In this document: positions 34,077 to 43,245 of the stretch, piece by piece
Layout of the letters: the number at the start of each line of letters is the position of its first letter
How positions within the stretch are numbered: the stretch's first letter is position 1
From: OFTM10 sp964196195
GTDB taxonomy: Bacteria; Actinomycetota; Acidimicrobiia; Acidimicrobiales; Aldehydirespiratoraceae
Assembly (NCBI GenBank): GCA_964196195.1
Contig: CAXMSE010000055.1
Coordinates: 1 to 64,000 of the forward strand
Length of the DNA stretch: 64,000 bases
Direction of reading: 5' to 3'
The notes under the pieces: model-generated
Told to the model about the DNA's origin: nothing
The model's input: the letters and a program-made list of their open reading frames with translations, nothing else
Database searches by the model: none
Program-made: the position numbers and the translations under genes

Positions 34077-35435
34077 ATGGCCCACGACCATCTTGATCCA
34101 TCTCCTCTCACCTGGCTCGGAGGCGAGCGTCGCCTCGCTCGCCGCATCGGCCGACCGATGCGGGATTTCCTTCGGATAGAGGCCGCGGGCGGACTCCTCC
34201 TCATCGTCGCCACGATCGTGGCGCTCGTCTGGGCCAACTCGCCCTGGAGCGGCTCATACCACACCCTTCTGGAAACCCACATCTCCTTGGAGATCGGTGA
34301 TCTACTGCTCCTCGATGAGCCGCTGGAGGCCTGGATCAACGACGCTCTCATGGCGGTGTTCTTCTTCGTCGTCGGCCTCGAGATAAAGCGCGAATTGGTG
34401 GTTGGCGAACTGCGAGACCCCCGTGCGGCGGCTCTTCCCGCAGTTGCGGCGGTGGGGGGCATGGTGGTGCCGGCCCTGATCTTCTTCGCCTTCAATGTGG
34501 GTGGTGCCGGGGTCGACGGCTGGGGCATCCCGATGGCCACCGACATCGCTTTCGCGGTGGGTGTGGTGTCCTTGTTGGGCAACCGGGTGCCCGGCGCGAT
34601 GAAGGTATTCCTCCTCACTCTCGCGATCGTCGACGACATCGGGGCGATCGCGGTGATCGCGATCTTCTACACCGACGATCTGTCGACGGGATGGTTGCTT
34701 ATCGCCATCGCCTTGCTCGGTCTCGTCTTGATCATGCGGCTGATCCGTATCTGGTACATACCCGCCTACGTGGTGGTCGGCACCGCCTTGTGGCTGGCGG
34801 TATTCGAATCGGGCATCCACGCCACCATCGCCGGGGTCATCCTGGGGCTCCTCACCCCAGCCATGGCCCTGAAGTCGGACCCGCTCGACCAGGACGTTCA
34901 CATCGGTGCGGCGATCTCCGGGCAGGCCAGCGCCACCGTGATACGTCGCGCCAACTTCGAACTCAAGGAGCAGGTGTCGGTGGTGGACCGACTCGAAGAC
35001 ATTCTTCATCCCTTCACCGGCTTCCTGATCATCCCGATATTCGCTCTCGCCAACGCCGGTATCGAGATTTCGGGCGACAGTCTCGTCGATGCTGTTTCCA
35101 GCAATGTCACCATCGGTGTGGTCGTGGGCCTGGTGGTGGGCAAGTTCTTAGGGGTGTCGTTCGCGACCTGGATAGCGGTGCGTAGTGGCTTGTCGCGCCT
35201 TCCCCGCGGGGCCAACTGGACCCACGTATTCGGCCTGTCCGCGATGGCAGGCATCGGCTTCACGGTCTCGCTGTTCATCACCGGACTCGCATACGACGAC
35301 CCGATCGTCACCGACGAGGCAAAGCTCGGAATCTTGGCGGCGTCCACCATCGCCGCGGTTGTGGGTACCCTCATTTTGCTTCGAGCCAATGAGGTGATCG
35401 AGGTGGAGATCCCCGAGTCGGACGGTAGCTCTTGA
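34077..35435 (+). CDS. nhaA: Na+/H+ antiporter NhaA
   Basis: A 452-residue integral membrane antiporter with about 12 helices. Key features are the start of TM1 (FLRIEAAGGLLLIVATIVALVWANSP), PMATDIAFAVGVVSLLG, and the functional Asp pair in LAIVDDIGAIAVIAIFY. TM12 region SAMAGIGFTVSLFITGLAY is also clear. It exports Na+ or Li+ in exchange for protons and contributes to pH and salt tolerance. It is a little longer than E. coli NhaA (388), mostly from a longer N-terminus and an acidic C-tail. It follows the anti-sigma kinase gene closely. Confidence 0.95.
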   Translation: MAHDHLDPSPLTWLGGERRLARRIGRPMRDFLRIEAAGGLLLIVATIVALVWANSPWSGSYHTLLETHISLEIGDLLLLDEPLEAWINDALMAVFFFVVGLEIKRELVVGELRDPRAAALPAVAAVGGMVVPALIFFAFNVGGAGVDGWGIPMATDIAFAVGVVSLLGNRVPGAMKVFLLTLAIVDDIGAIAVIAIFYTDDLSTGWLLIAIALLGLVLIMRLIRIWYIPAYVVVGTALWLAVFESGIHATIAGVILGLLTPAMALKSDPLDQDVHIGAAISGQASATVIRRANFELKEQVSVVDRLEDILHPFTGFLIIPIFALANAGIEISGDSLVDAVSSNVTIGVVVGLVVGKFLGVSFATWIAVRSGLSRLPRGANWTHVFGLSAMAGIGFTVSLFITGLAYDDPIVTDEAKLGILAASTIAAVVGTLILLRANEVIEVEIPESDGSS

Positions 35436-35512
35436 TCTCCTGCCCCTCACGGCCGACCACCAATACAGCAAGTTTTTGACCCCACCCACCCGATCGGATC
35501 GGTTAGTCACCC

Positions 35513-38233
35513 GTGGCCAACGCCCTCGTAATCGTAGAGTCGCCTGCCAAGGCGAAAACAATCGCCGGATACCTCGGCGATGGCTTCGTCGTGGAGTCGT
35601 CGATCGGCCATGTGCGCGACCTGCCTCGAAACGCAGCCGAAGTGCCCAAGGCCTACAAGGGTGAGTCTTGGGCGCGTATCGGCATCGATGTCGACAACGG
35701 TTTCAAGCCGCTCTATGTCGAGAACTCCGACAAGAAGGACCACATCCGCCACCTGCGGGCCCTGCTCAAGGATGCCGACGAACTCTTTCTCGCCACCGAT
35801 GAAGACCGCGAGGGGGAAGCGATCGCCTGGCATCTGCTGGAGGTGCTGAGTCCCACGGTGCCGGTGAAGCGCATGGTGTTTCACGAGATCACCAAGGCGG
35901 CGATCCAGGCCGCCATCGATCATCCTCGTGAACTCGACCGTCGTATGGTGGATGCCCAAGAGGCCCGGCGCATGCTCGACCGCCTCTATGGCTACGAAGT
36001 GTCACCCGTCCTCTGGAAGAAGGTGATGCCCCAGCTCTCGGCCGGCCGTGTCCAATCGGTGGCAACCCGGGTGGTGGTGCAGCGCGAACGCGAGCGGATG
36101 GCCTTTGTGTCCGCCGGCTATTGGGACATCACCGGCTCTTTCGCGGCTTCTGAAGGCGAGGCGCGTGAGTTCTCGGCCTCGCTCACAACGATCGATGGGG
36201 CGCGGGTCGCCAGCGGCCGCGATTTCGGTGACGACGGTGCCCTGACCCGCGATGACGTAACGGTTCTCGATCAGGCCGGAGCATCCGCACTGGTTGGCGA
36301 TCTCGCCCGCGTCTCCTACGAAGTGAGGTCGCGGGAATCGAAGCCCTACCGGCGCAGGCCCGCGGCTCCGTTCATCACCTCCACCTTCCAACAAGAGGCG
36401 GGACGCAAGCTTTCCATGTCGTCGGCCATGGCGATGAGAGCAGCCCAGGGCCTCTACGAAAAGGGCTTCATCACCTATATGCGAACCGACAGCACTACCT
36501 TGTCGGCCACCGCCCTCAACGCGGCTCGCTCCATGATCAAGGAGCGCTACGGCGATGCCTTCCTCCCTGATGCTCCCCGGCACTACGCCACGAAGGTAAA
36601 GAACGCTCAGGAGGCGCACGAAGCTATCCGACCGGCCGGCGACCGATTCCAACTCCCCGCCGATGTAGCGACGCAGGTGCCCAAATCCGAAGCTCGGGCC
36701 TACGAGCTGATCTGGAAGCGCGCTGTCGCCTCCCAGATGACCGACTGCACCGGCGACACCGTCCAGCTTCGCCTCGGAGCCGCCAGCGCGACCGGCCGCG
36801 ATGTGGTGTTCAACGCCACCGGCACTGTCATCACCCATCGCGGGTTTCGTGAGGTCTACGAAGAAGATATCGACGCCGGTTCACGGCCCAATGCCGACGA
36901 CGATGAGCGTCGCCTGCCGCCGTTGAAGGAGGGCGACGGCGCTCGCAACGTGTCGATGGAGGCCGATGGGCACGAGACCCAGCCGCCGAGTCGATTCACC
37001 GAAGCAAGTCTCGTGAAGCGCCTCGAGGAACTGGGTGTGGGACGGCCTTCCACCTATGCGTCGATCATCGGAACTATCCAGGACCGTGGCTACGTCTGGA
37101 AAAAGGGCTCGGCACTGGTCCCCTCGTTCACCGCCTTTTCGGTGGTGAACGTGCTTGAGGGCCATTTCCCCAACCTGGTCGACTATGCCTTCACCGCGCG
37201 CATGGAGGACGACCTCGACAAGATCGCGGGTGGGTCCGAGGAAGCGGTGCCGTGGCTCGAGCGCTTCTATTTCGGTGAGGGCGACGACGGAGAGCCGGGG
37301 CTGAAGGAGAAGGTGTCCACCCGGCTCGCCGACATTGATGCGCGTGCCGTCAACACGATCCCGCTCGGCATGACCGAGGATGGTCAGCCGGTGGTGGCTC
37401 GGGTCGGCCGCTACGGGCCCTACGTGCAGATGGGCACAAATGAAGAAGCCGGCGACAACGCCACTGCCTCCATCCCCGACGACATTCCTCCCGACGAACT
37501 CGACCTCGAGAAGGCGTTGGAATACCTCGCCCTCCCCAAGGAAGGTCGGGTGCTTGGCCAGGACCCGGAGACCGGGCTCGACATTTTCGCCAAGGCGGGG
37601 CGCTTCGGACCGTTCGTGCAGGTCGGCCTCCACGATGAACAAGACGACAAGCCCAGGACGGCGTCGCTCTTCCAGACCATGACCCTCGAACGGGTCACCT
37701 TCGAAGATGCTCTGCAGCTCCTCTCCCTGCCGCGCACGGTGGGTGCGGATCCCGCTGATGGTGAGGCGATAACGGTGCAGAACGGGCGCTACGGCCCATA
37801 CCTGAAGAAGGGCACCGACAGCCGCAGCCTGGAGAACGAAGAGCAGCTCCTCACGGTCACGCTCGAGGAGTGCCTCGCGGTCCTCGCCCAGCCCAAGCGC
37901 CGGCAGGGCCAGGGCGCACCCAAGCCGCCGCTACGCGACATGGGCGAAGACCCAGAGAGCTCTAAGCCCATGGTGGTGAAGGACGGGCGCTGGGGTCCCT
38001 ACGTCACCGACGGCGAAACCAATGCTTCGCTGCGCAAGGGCGACACAGTCGAAGAGCTCACCGTTGAGCGGGCATCAGAACTGCTGGCCGAACGGCGGGC
38101 CAAGGGGCCTTCGAAGAAGAAGGCGCGCAAGAAGAAGGCGGCTAAGAAGAGCACCAAGAAAAAGGCCACCAAGAAGAAGGCAGCGAAGAAGAAGGCCGCC
38201 AAGAAGCAGGATCCGAATCCTGAGGACGACTGA
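35513..38233 (+). CDS. topA: DNA topoisomerase I
   Basis: A 906-residue type IA topoisomerase that relaxes negative supercoils. The Toprim domain begins NALVIVESPAKAKTIAGYLG with acidic residues in FLATDEDREGEAIAW. The catalytic Tyr is in KGFITYMRTDSTTLS. Zinc fingers are absent; instead there are several actinobacterial C-terminal repeats (GRYGPYVQMG, GRFGPFVQVG, GRYGPYLKKG, GRWGPYVTDG) and a lysine-rich tail of about 35 residues, as in mycobacterial TopA. The start is GTG 35513. The location near the Tad/helicase genes on one side and tmk/holB on the other matches mycobacterial gene order. Confidence 0.97.
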   Translation: MANALVIVESPAKAKTIAGYLGDGFVVESSIGHVRDLPRNAAEVPKAYKGESWARIGIDVDNGFKPLYVENSDKKDHIRHLRALLKDADELFLATDEDREGEAIAWHLLEVLSPTVPVKRMVFHEITKAAIQAAIDHPRELDRRMVDAQEARRMLDRLYGYEVSPVLWKKVMPQLSAGRVQSVATRVVVQRERERMAFVSAGYWDITGSFAASEGEAREFSASLTTIDGARVASGRDFGDDGALTRDDVTVLDQAGASALVGDLARVSYEVRSRESKPYRRRPAAPFITSTFQQEAGRKLSMSSAMAMRAAQGLYEKGFITYMRTDSTTLSATALNAARSMIKERYGDAFLPDAPRHYATKVKNAQEAHEAIRPAGDRFQLPADVATQVPKSEARAYELIWKRAVASQMTDCTGDTVQLRLGAASATGRDVVFNATGTVITHRGFREVYEEDIDAGSRPNADDDERRLPPLKEGDGARNVSMEADGHETQPPSRFTEASLVKRLEELGVGRPSTYASIIGTIQDRGYVWKKGSALVPSFTAFSVVNVLEGHFPNLVDYAFTARMEDDLDKIAGGSEEAVPWLERFYFGEGDDGEPGLKEKVSTRLADIDARAVNTIPLGMTEDGQPVVARVGRYGPYVQMGTNEEAGDNATASIPDDIPPDELDLEKALEYLALPKEGRVLGQDPETGLDIFAKAGRFGPFVQVGLHDEQDDKPRTASLFQTMTLERVTFEDALQLLSLPRTVGADPADGEAITVQNGRYGPYLKKGTDSRSLENEEQLLTVTLEECLAVLAQPKRRQGQGAPKPPLRDMGEDPESSKPMVVKDGRWGPYVTDGETNASLRKGDTVEELTVERASELLAERRAKGPSKKKARKKKAAKKSTKKKATKKKAAKKKAAKKQDPNPEDD

Positions 38234-38246
38234 TGCCGGCCCGTCG

Positions 38247-38278
38247 GACCAACCCGGCGGCAGTGTTGGTCTTGCTTT
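38247..38278 (+). terminator. Intrinsic terminator candidate after topA
   Basis: GACCAAC (38247-38253) and GTTGGTC (38265-38271) form a 7-bp stem with an 11-base loop, followed by TTGCTTT. It lies between the topA stop and the next gene and has one of the few U-rich tails in the window. Confidence 0.45.
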
Positions 38279-38284
38279 GATCTA

Positions 38285-39736
38285 GTGTCGGGACCCGTGA
38301 ACAAGAGCGCGGAGAGGATGGCGGACGCGCTCGGGGCCACCCAGCCGAGCGGTCGGATCACCCGCGTGTTCGGCTCTCCGGAGTTCTTCCGACTCTGGGT
38401 CGCTCAGGTGATCTCCGCCACCGGAGACTGGCTTGGGCTCATCGCGATCATCGCGCTGGCGGCTCGCATCAGCGAAGGCTCCGAAGGCACGGCGATTGCC
38501 CTCGTGCTCGGAGCCCGTATCGCTCCCGGATTTTTCCTCGCCACCGCGGCGGGCGTGATTGTCGACCGTCTCAACCGTAAGCGGGTGATGCTGGTCTGTG
38601 ATATCGGTCGGGCCCTGGTGTTGTTCGCTCTGCCGTTCGTCGACTCCCTGGTCGGCCTGATCATCGCCTCGTTCGTGCTCGAGTTGTTCACCATGCTGTG
38701 GTCGCCGGCCAAGGAGGCGATCGTCCCCAACCTGGTGCCCACCGAGAAGCTCACCTCGGCCAACTCGCTCAATGTCGCGGCGGCCTACGGCACCTTCCCG
38801 GTGGCGGCGGGTATCGCCGCCCTGCTGGCCAAGGTGGCGGAGAACTTTGCCGACGAAGGTTGGGTCGACACCTGGCGTCTCAATGGGGAGGGGCTGGCGT
38901 TCTACGTCGATGGTGTTTCTTTCCTGCTCACCGCTCTGATCGTCTGGAAGATAGCGATGCCCAGCCGCTCATCGGCGGAACGAAGATCGGGTGAACGAGG
39001 GAGCTTGGATCTCAGCGGCGCGGTTCGTGAGCTACGAGAGGGATGGGAGTTCATCGCCGTCAATCCGATAGTTCGCGCCGTCAACCTGGGTCTCGCCACC
39101 GGCGTCGTGGGGGGCGGCATGCTGGTGCCGCTCGGGGAGATATTTGTCAACGAGGTGATCTCCGGTGATGCTGCAGACTTCAACCTCATCCTGTTTGCCC
39201 TCGGCACCGGAATGGCCTTGGGGGTGGTGGCGGCATCGGTTCTCCAGAACAAGATCAACCGCGCCCGGGTGTTCCCCTTCGCCCTGGTCACAGCGGGCGG
39301 AGCCTTGATGGTGGCGGGGTCATCATCGGTGCTCTTGATAGTCGTGCCGCTCATCGGACTGGTCGGATTCGCGGCGGGGCCCATCTATGTGTTGGGCTTC
39401 ACCCTGTTGCACGAAAACGTCGACGACGAGTTGAGAGGCCGTGTCTTCTCCGCCCTTCTGGTGTTGGTGCGGTTCTGCCTGCTGTTGGCGTTGGCCGTCG
39501 CTCCGCTCGTGTCCGACCTGCTCGATGGCCTGTCCAACCGGTGGTGGGGTGGCGAGATCGAGATCTCCAGCCTGGCGATAGCAGTACCTGGGGTGAGGCT
39601 CACCCTCTGGTTGTCGTCGGTGATAATCATCGGTGCCGGATTCCTCGCCTTGTGGAGCTTGCGGGCAGGATCAGGTGTGTTCGTGACAGAGAGCTCAACT
39701 TCGCAAGACGATGAGATGGAGTTTCCCGAACAGTGA
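38285..39736 (+). CDS. MFS transporter
   Basis: A 483-residue major facilitator with about 12 membrane helices. The N-terminus (FGSPEFFRLWVAQVISATGDWLGLIAI) is typical of the MFS efflux subgroup with the fold of macrolide/multidrug exporters. The loop 2-3 motif is VIVDRLNRKRVMLVCDIGRA (variant of GxLaDrxGrkr). A central cytosolic loop lies near RSSAERRSGERGSLD. Substrate unknown. Possible GTG starts are 38285 and 38297. Its stop overlaps the tmk start (GTGA), so it may be co-transcribed with tmk and holB. Confidence 0.85.
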   Translation: MSGPVNKSAERMADALGATQPSGRITRVFGSPEFFRLWVAQVISATGDWLGLIAIIALAARISEGSEGTAIALVLGARIAPGFFLATAAGVIVDRLNRKRVMLVCDIGRALVLFALPFVDSLVGLIIASFVLELFTMLWSPAKEAIVPNLVPTEKLTSANSLNVAAAYGTFPVAAGIAALLAKVAENFADEGWVDTWRLNGEGLAFYVDGVSFLLTALIVWKIAMPSRSSAERRSGERGSLDLSGAVRELREGWEFIAVNPIVRAVNLGLATGVVGGGMLVPLGEIFVNEVISGDAADFNLILFALGTGMALGVVAASVLQNKINRARVFPFALVTAGGALMVAGSSSVLLIVVPLIGLVGFAAGPIYVLGFTLLHENVDDELRGRVFSALLVLVRFCLLLALAVAPLVSDLLDGLSNRWWGGEIEISSLAIAVPGVRLTLWLSSVIIIGAGFLALWSLRAGSGVFVTESSTSQDDEMEFPEQ

Positions 39737-40344
39737 CCGGTCGACTAATCGCGTTTGAGGGGGCAGATGCCTCGGGCAAGTCCACCCAGGCCCGCCGTCT
39801 CGCCCGCCGTCTCGGCGCGACCCTCACGTTCCAGTTCGGTGCCACCGAGATAGGCGGGGCGATCAGGTCCATCCTCCTCGACCCCGCCCACTCTGCTCTC
39901 GATGATCGGGCCGAGGCCCTGCTCGTGGTAGCCGACAAGGCCCAGCATGTGGCTGAGGTGGTGAGGCCGGCGCTGGCCCGCGGCGAGACCGTGGTGTCGG
40001 ATCGCTTCACCGCCTCCTCCCTGGCCTATCAGGGTTACGGACGCGGAATCGATCTCGAGGTTCTCGACCAGATGATGCGGTTCGCCACCCACAACCTGAG
40101 CCCCGAACTCACTGTGCTTCTCGACGTCGACCTGGAATTGGCGCGGGCTCGTCTCGGCGACGAGATCGACCGCATCGAGGGAGCCGGCGGCGACTTCCAC
40201 CGGCGGGTTCGCCATGGCTACCTGGAGATGGCGGCGGCCGACCCCGACCGGTGGTTGGTGATCGACGCCGGTGGCACTGTCGATGAGGTGGCGGCCCGCG
40301 TCGATGCTGGCGTCGATCAATGGATGGCCGGCGACCACCGATGA
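39733..40344 (+). CDS. tmk: Thymidylate kinase
   Basis: A 203-residue dTMP kinase. The P-loop is FEGADASGKSTQARRL, the DR(Y/F) motif is VVSDRFTASSLAYQG, and the lid region is ARLGDEIDRIEGAGGDFHRRVR. It produces dTDP for DNA synthesis. GTG start overlaps the MFS stop, and its stop overlaps holB (ATGA). The tmk-holB order is widely conserved in bacteria. Confidence 0.95.
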   Translation: MTGRLIAFEGADASGKSTQARRLARRLGATLTFQFGATEIGGAIRSILLDPAHSALDDRAEALLVVADKAQHVAEVVRPALARGETVVSDRFTASSLAYQGYGRGIDLEVLDQMMRFATHNLSPELTVLLDVDLELARARLGDEIDRIEGAGGDFHRRVRHGYLEMAAADPDRWLVIDAGGTVDEVAARVDAGVDQWMAGDHR

Positions 40345-41384
40345 CCTGGGAGTCGGTGATCGGCCAGGATGGCGCCGTCGGGCACCTCGCGGCCGCGGTC
40401 GACGCGCCGGTCCATGCCTATCTTTTTGTCGGCCCGAATGGCGCCGGCAAGCGGCGAGCCGCCAATGTCTTCGCCGGAGAGCTACTTGCCTCTGCCGACC
40501 CCGGCGGAGCCGAGCGCCACCGGCGACTCGCCGCCGCCGAGCATCACCCCGATGTTCACGTGCTCGATCCGGCGGGCAACTCTCTGCGCCGGGAGGAGGA
40601 AGCCGAACCCCTGATCGTCGAAGCGAGTCGGTCCCCGGTCGAGGGCAACCGGAAGGTCCTGGTGGTGAATCGTTTCCACACCGCCACGCCAGCGGCCGCA
40701 GCCTCCCTGCTCAAGACGATCGAGGAACCTCCGGCCACCACGATTTTTGTGTTGCTGGCCGAGGATGTTCCTCCCGAACACATCACCATCGAGAGCCGGT
40801 GTACCCGGATCGATTTCTCTCCGGTCCCCACCGGAGCGATCGAGGCCGCACTCGTGGCCGAAGAACTCGCCGACGCGGCCCAGGCGGTGGTGGTTGCCGC
40901 GGCCGCGAGTGGGAGCATGGAACGGGCCCGGGTATTGGTGCGAGATGAGCACCTCGTCGCCCGGCGTGAAGCATGGCGGTCGATCCCCGATCGTCTCGAC
41001 GGCACGGGGGCAGCGGTAGCGGTGATGGTGGAGGAGGTCCGCTCGCTCATCGACGATGCCGGAGCGGCCAAGGGCCAGGTCCACGCCACTGAATTGGAAG
41101 CCCTCGACGAGCGTGAGGAGCGGCTCGGCACCCGCGGCTCGGGTCGTCGCGACATGGAAGCCCGCCACCGACGCGAGCTTCGCCAGTTCCGCACCGAGGA
41201 GCTGAGGTTCGGGCTCGCCACTCTCTCCGGTCGCTACCGAGAAGTGCTGGTGGAGGGCGATGATCGGCCGGGCGTGCTCGACGCCAGCAGCCGACTTCGC
41301 GACGCCTCGGAGGCTCTCATCCGCAATCCCAACGAACCCCTCCTGCTTCAGGCCCTGCTGTTGAAGCTGCCCGCCCTCCGCTGA
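40341..41384 (+). CDS. holB: DNA polymerase III delta' subunit
   Basis: A 347-residue clamp-loader delta' subunit. The N-terminus MTWESVIGQDGAVGHLAAAV leads to an AAA+ fold with a P-loop-like segment VGPNGAGKRRAANVF, where the Ser/Thr after Lys is Arg. That fits a subunit that does not hydrolyse ATP. LLKTIEEPPATTIFVLLAED and SRCTRIDF match the sensor and SRC motif. Cysteines of the zinc module are not seen. ATG at 40341 overlaps the tmk stop. Confidence 0.9.
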   Translation: MTWESVIGQDGAVGHLAAAVDAPVHAYLFVGPNGAGKRRAANVFAGELLASADPGGAERHRRLAAAEHHPDVHVLDPAGNSLRREEEAEPLIVEASRSPVEGNRKVLVVNRFHTATPAAAASLLKTIEEPPATTIFVLLAEDVPPEHITIESRCTRIDFSPVPTGAIEAALVAEELADAAQAVVVAAAASGSMERARVLVRDEHLVARREAWRSIPDRLDGTGAAVAVMVEEVRSLIDDAGAAKGQVHATELEALDEREERLGTRGSGRRDMEARHRRELRQFRTEELRFGLATLSGRYREVLVEGDDRPGVLDASSRLRDASEALIRNPNEPLLLQALLLKLPALR

Positions 41385-41477
41385 GCGGTCGGGGCGGGCC
41401 CGGGCGGGCGGCGGTGAGGAACCGCATACCTCGTTTGGTACCTTCTGTTGTCTGTCGCATTGGGCGGCATGAGTCTC

Positions 41478-41550
41478 GCCCGAGTAGCTCAGTTGGTAGA
41501 GCGACGCTCTCGTAAAGCGTAGGTCAGGAGTTCAATTCTCCTCTCGGGCT
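41478..41550 (+). tRNA. tRNA-Thr (anticodon CGT)
   Basis: The cloverleaf is clear: acceptor GCCCGAG/CTCGGGC, D arm GTAGCTCAGTTGGTAGAGC, anticodon stem ACGCT/AGCGT with loop CTCGTAA giving CGT, and T arm AGGAG-TTCAATT-CTCCT. It reads ACG. The discriminator position is T and CCA is not encoded. Confidence 0.95.
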
Positions 41551-41606
41551 CAGTGGTTCCGACGGTCGGAGCCTGGTGTGTCAGCGACGTTCCCCATGGA
41601 GGTCAG

Positions 41607-42212
41607 GTGGCCGATCCGGCGACTTTCACAGATGAAGCAATGCCGCTCATGTCGTCGCTCTATTCCGCCGCGCTGCGCATGACACGAAATCCGGCTGATG
41701 CTGAAGATCTTGTTCAGGAGACCTACCTCAAGGCCTTCCGGGCCTACGAGCGCTTCGAGGCCGGCACCAACCTGAAGGCGTGGATGTATCGCATCCTCAC
41801 CAACAGCTATATCAACGACTACCGCAAGAAGCAGCGTCGCCCCGACGAGTCCGACATCGAAGATGTCGAGGACCTCTACCTCTATCGCCGTATCGGCGGG
41901 TTGGCCGGCGCCACCCTGGGTCGTAGCGCCGAGGATGAGCTTATGGATCTCTTCGGAGAGGCCGAGGTGAAGGAGGCGCTCGAGGAGCTGGCCGAGCACT
42001 ATCGACTGCCTGTGCTTCTCGCCGATGTCGAGGGTTTCGCCTACAAGGAGATCGCCGAAATCCTCGATGTTCCGATCGGAACGGTGATGAGTCGCCTGCA
42101 TCGGGGAAGAAAGCAGCTCCAAAAGTTGTTGTATGAATTTGCCAAAGCCCACCGGCTGCTCCCCGACTCCGAATCGGCTGTCGTGGGCGCCGACTCGAAC
42201 GATGAGGTCTGA
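41607..42212 (+). CDS. sigR: ECF sigma factor SigR/SigH
   Basis: A 201-residue ECF sigma factor of the thiol-oxidative-stress group (Streptomyces SigR, Mycobacterium SigH). Region 2 is RNPADAEDLVQETYLKAFRAYERFE with NLKAWMYRILTNSYINDYRKKQRRP. Region 4 is YRLPVLLADVEGFAYKEIAEILDVPIGTVMSRLHRGRKQLQ. The GTG at 41607 has a perfect GGAGG five bases upstream, so the longer frame is not needed. The gene is followed 16 bases later by a zinc anti-sigma factor, its expected redox-sensitive partner. Confidence 0.95.
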   Translation: MADPATFTDEAMPLMSSLYSAALRMTRNPADAEDLVQETYLKAFRAYERFEAGTNLKAWMYRILTNSYINDYRKKQRRPDESDIEDVEDLYLYRRIGGLAGATLGRSAEDELMDLFGEAEVKEALEELAEHYRLPVLLADVEGFAYKEIAEILDVPIGTVMSRLHRGRKQLQKLLYEFAKAHRLLPDSESAVVGADSNDEV

Positions 42213-42228
42213 GCATGAGGTCTGAGAA

Positions 42229-42513
42229 GTGACATCCGACCAGCCGGATCCAAGCGCCGACGACGGGCGATGCGATTGCACCGCTGCGCTCCAGGCGCTC
42301 TACTTCTATCTGGATGGTCATCTCACCATCGAACGACGCACCACGATCAAGACCCACATTGATCTCTGCTCACCCTGCTTCGCTGCGTTCTCGTTCGAGA
42401 CCGAGCTGCGTCAGGTCGTGTCGCACCGGTGCACCGATGAGGTTCCCGAGGCCCTGAGGGCCCGGATCGCTGATGCCATCCGGGGTGAAATCGGCGGCGG
42501 CTCGTTTCTCTGA
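42229..42513 (+). CDS. rsrA: Zinc-binding anti-sigma factor (RsrA/RshA type)
   Basis: A 94-residue ZAS anti-sigma factor. The motif HIDLCSPC (HX3CX2C) with an upstream Cys-rich start (RCDCTAAL) binds zinc. Disulfide formation on oxidation releases zinc and frees SigR. A third Cys/His region (SHRCTDEVPEALRARI) matches RsrA-like proteins. It starts with GTG and follows sigR. In this group SigR controls mycothiol and thioredoxin genes. Confidence 0.93.
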   Translation: MTSDQPDPSADDGRCDCTAALQALYFYLDGHLTIERRTTIKTHIDLCSPCFAAFSFETELRQVVSHRCTDEVPEALRARIADAIRGEIGGGSFL

Positions 42514-42538
42514 AGGGCTCGAGTCCGGTGGCCCATTG

Positions 42539-42574
42539 AGTTCCGAAGCTGACACTTGAGCGTCACCCGGAACT
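42539..42574. terminator. Nested inverted repeat after rsrA
   Basis: AGTTCCG (42539-42545) pairs with CGGAACT (42568-42574), and inside it TGAC (42550-42553) pairs with GTCA (42562-42565). It could end the sigR-rsrA transcript. Its right arm overlaps the -35 element of the SigR-type promoter candidate, so it may also be regulatory. Confidence 0.35.
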
Positions 42575-42595
42575 AATTGGGCTCCTCACGCCGTT
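42569..42595 (+). promoter_or_regulatory. Candidate SigR/SigH-type promoter
   Basis: GGAAC at 42569-42573, 19 bases, then GTT at 42593-42595 preceded by C, matches the SigR/SigH consensus (GGAAY, 18-19 bases, GTT). It lies right after sigR-rsrA and just upstream of the small zinc-motif gene at 42605-42787, which would then be part of the thiol-stress regulon. Confidence 0.45.
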
Positions 42596-42604
42596 CTCTA
42601 TGGC

Positions 42605-42787
42605 ATGAGGGTCCAAGGCGAACGCTTCACCAGCATTGAGAGGCACACCCCCCTGTCGTCAATGGGTCGGGTGTGCAGTGAGTCGGGTTGCGAGACCCGA
42701 TTGTCGGTTTACAACGATCAGGATTTCTGCAGCCTCCACGCACCCATGGTGGTGCCGAGGATGAGGGGCAAGGTCTTGAACGACTAG
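42605..42787 (+). CDS. Small cysteine-rich (zinc-ribbon-like) protein
   Basis: A short protein of 60 residues from ATG 42605, or 41 residues from ATG 42662 (MGRVCSESGCETRLSVYND). It has CX4C and CSLH, so C-C-C-H could bind one zinc. The C-terminal basic stretch is VVPRMRGKVLND. Small proteins like this are common but uncharacterised in actinobacteria. Its place behind a SigR-type promoter candidate and the sigR-rsrA pair suggests a redox or zinc link (inference). Confidence 0.6.
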   Translation: MRVQGERFTSIERHTPLSSMGRVCSESGCETRLSVYNDQDFCSLHAPMVVPRMRGKVLND

Positions 42788-42805
42788 GCGGGCATCGGGG
42801 AGCGC

Positions 42806-43204
42806 TCAGTCGAGGTCGGCCGGACCACTCGAGCAGTCGGTGAGGCGGTAGGTGAGTTGAGACGCCCATTCGTCGGTGAGCTTCTCGGGTGGCGTGTCGT
42901 ATTGGCCTTCGACCCTGAAAGAGCGGGGGCGGGGCACGACTCCGAAACTCTTGATCGACACCCCGTCGTCGGTGAGGTTCTCCAGGCTGAATGCGAGGAG
43001 CCAGGTGCATGTGTCGTCATTGTCGTTCGCGACGATGTCGGCGCTCACCGATCCGGCGACGATCGCGATGTCGGGATTGTCTCCAAGTACGCCCCTGACC
43101 TCGTTGGCCACGAAGATCAGGCCGAGCACCAGCACGATCATCCCGCCCGAAATCATCCACACTCGACAGTATCTCGTGCGCCTCGAGGGCCGCCTGTACC
43201 CCAT
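42806..43204 (-). CDS. Membrane-anchored extracytoplasmic protein, unknown
   Basis: A 132-residue protein: basic N-terminus (RRPSRRTRYCR), one membrane helix (VWMISGGMIVLVLGLIFVAN) and an exported beta-rich domain with two cysteines (DDTCTWLLAFSLENLTDDGV, YRLTDCSSG) that could form a disulfide. The topology resembles actinobacterial DUF4307-like proteins, but I cannot confirm the family. It is divergent from a 43-residue membrane protein. Confidence 0.65.
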   Translation of the reverse strand: MGYRRPSRRTRYCRVWMISGGMIVLVLGLIFVANEVRGVLGDNPDIAIVAGSVSADIVANDNDDTCTWLLAFSLENLTDDGVSIKSFGVVPRPRSFRVEGQYDTPPEKLTDEWASQLTYRLTDCSSGPADLD

Positions 43205-43245
43205 CGTGTGCGGACAAGGGCCCGGGGCGATCTACACTCTGCGCC

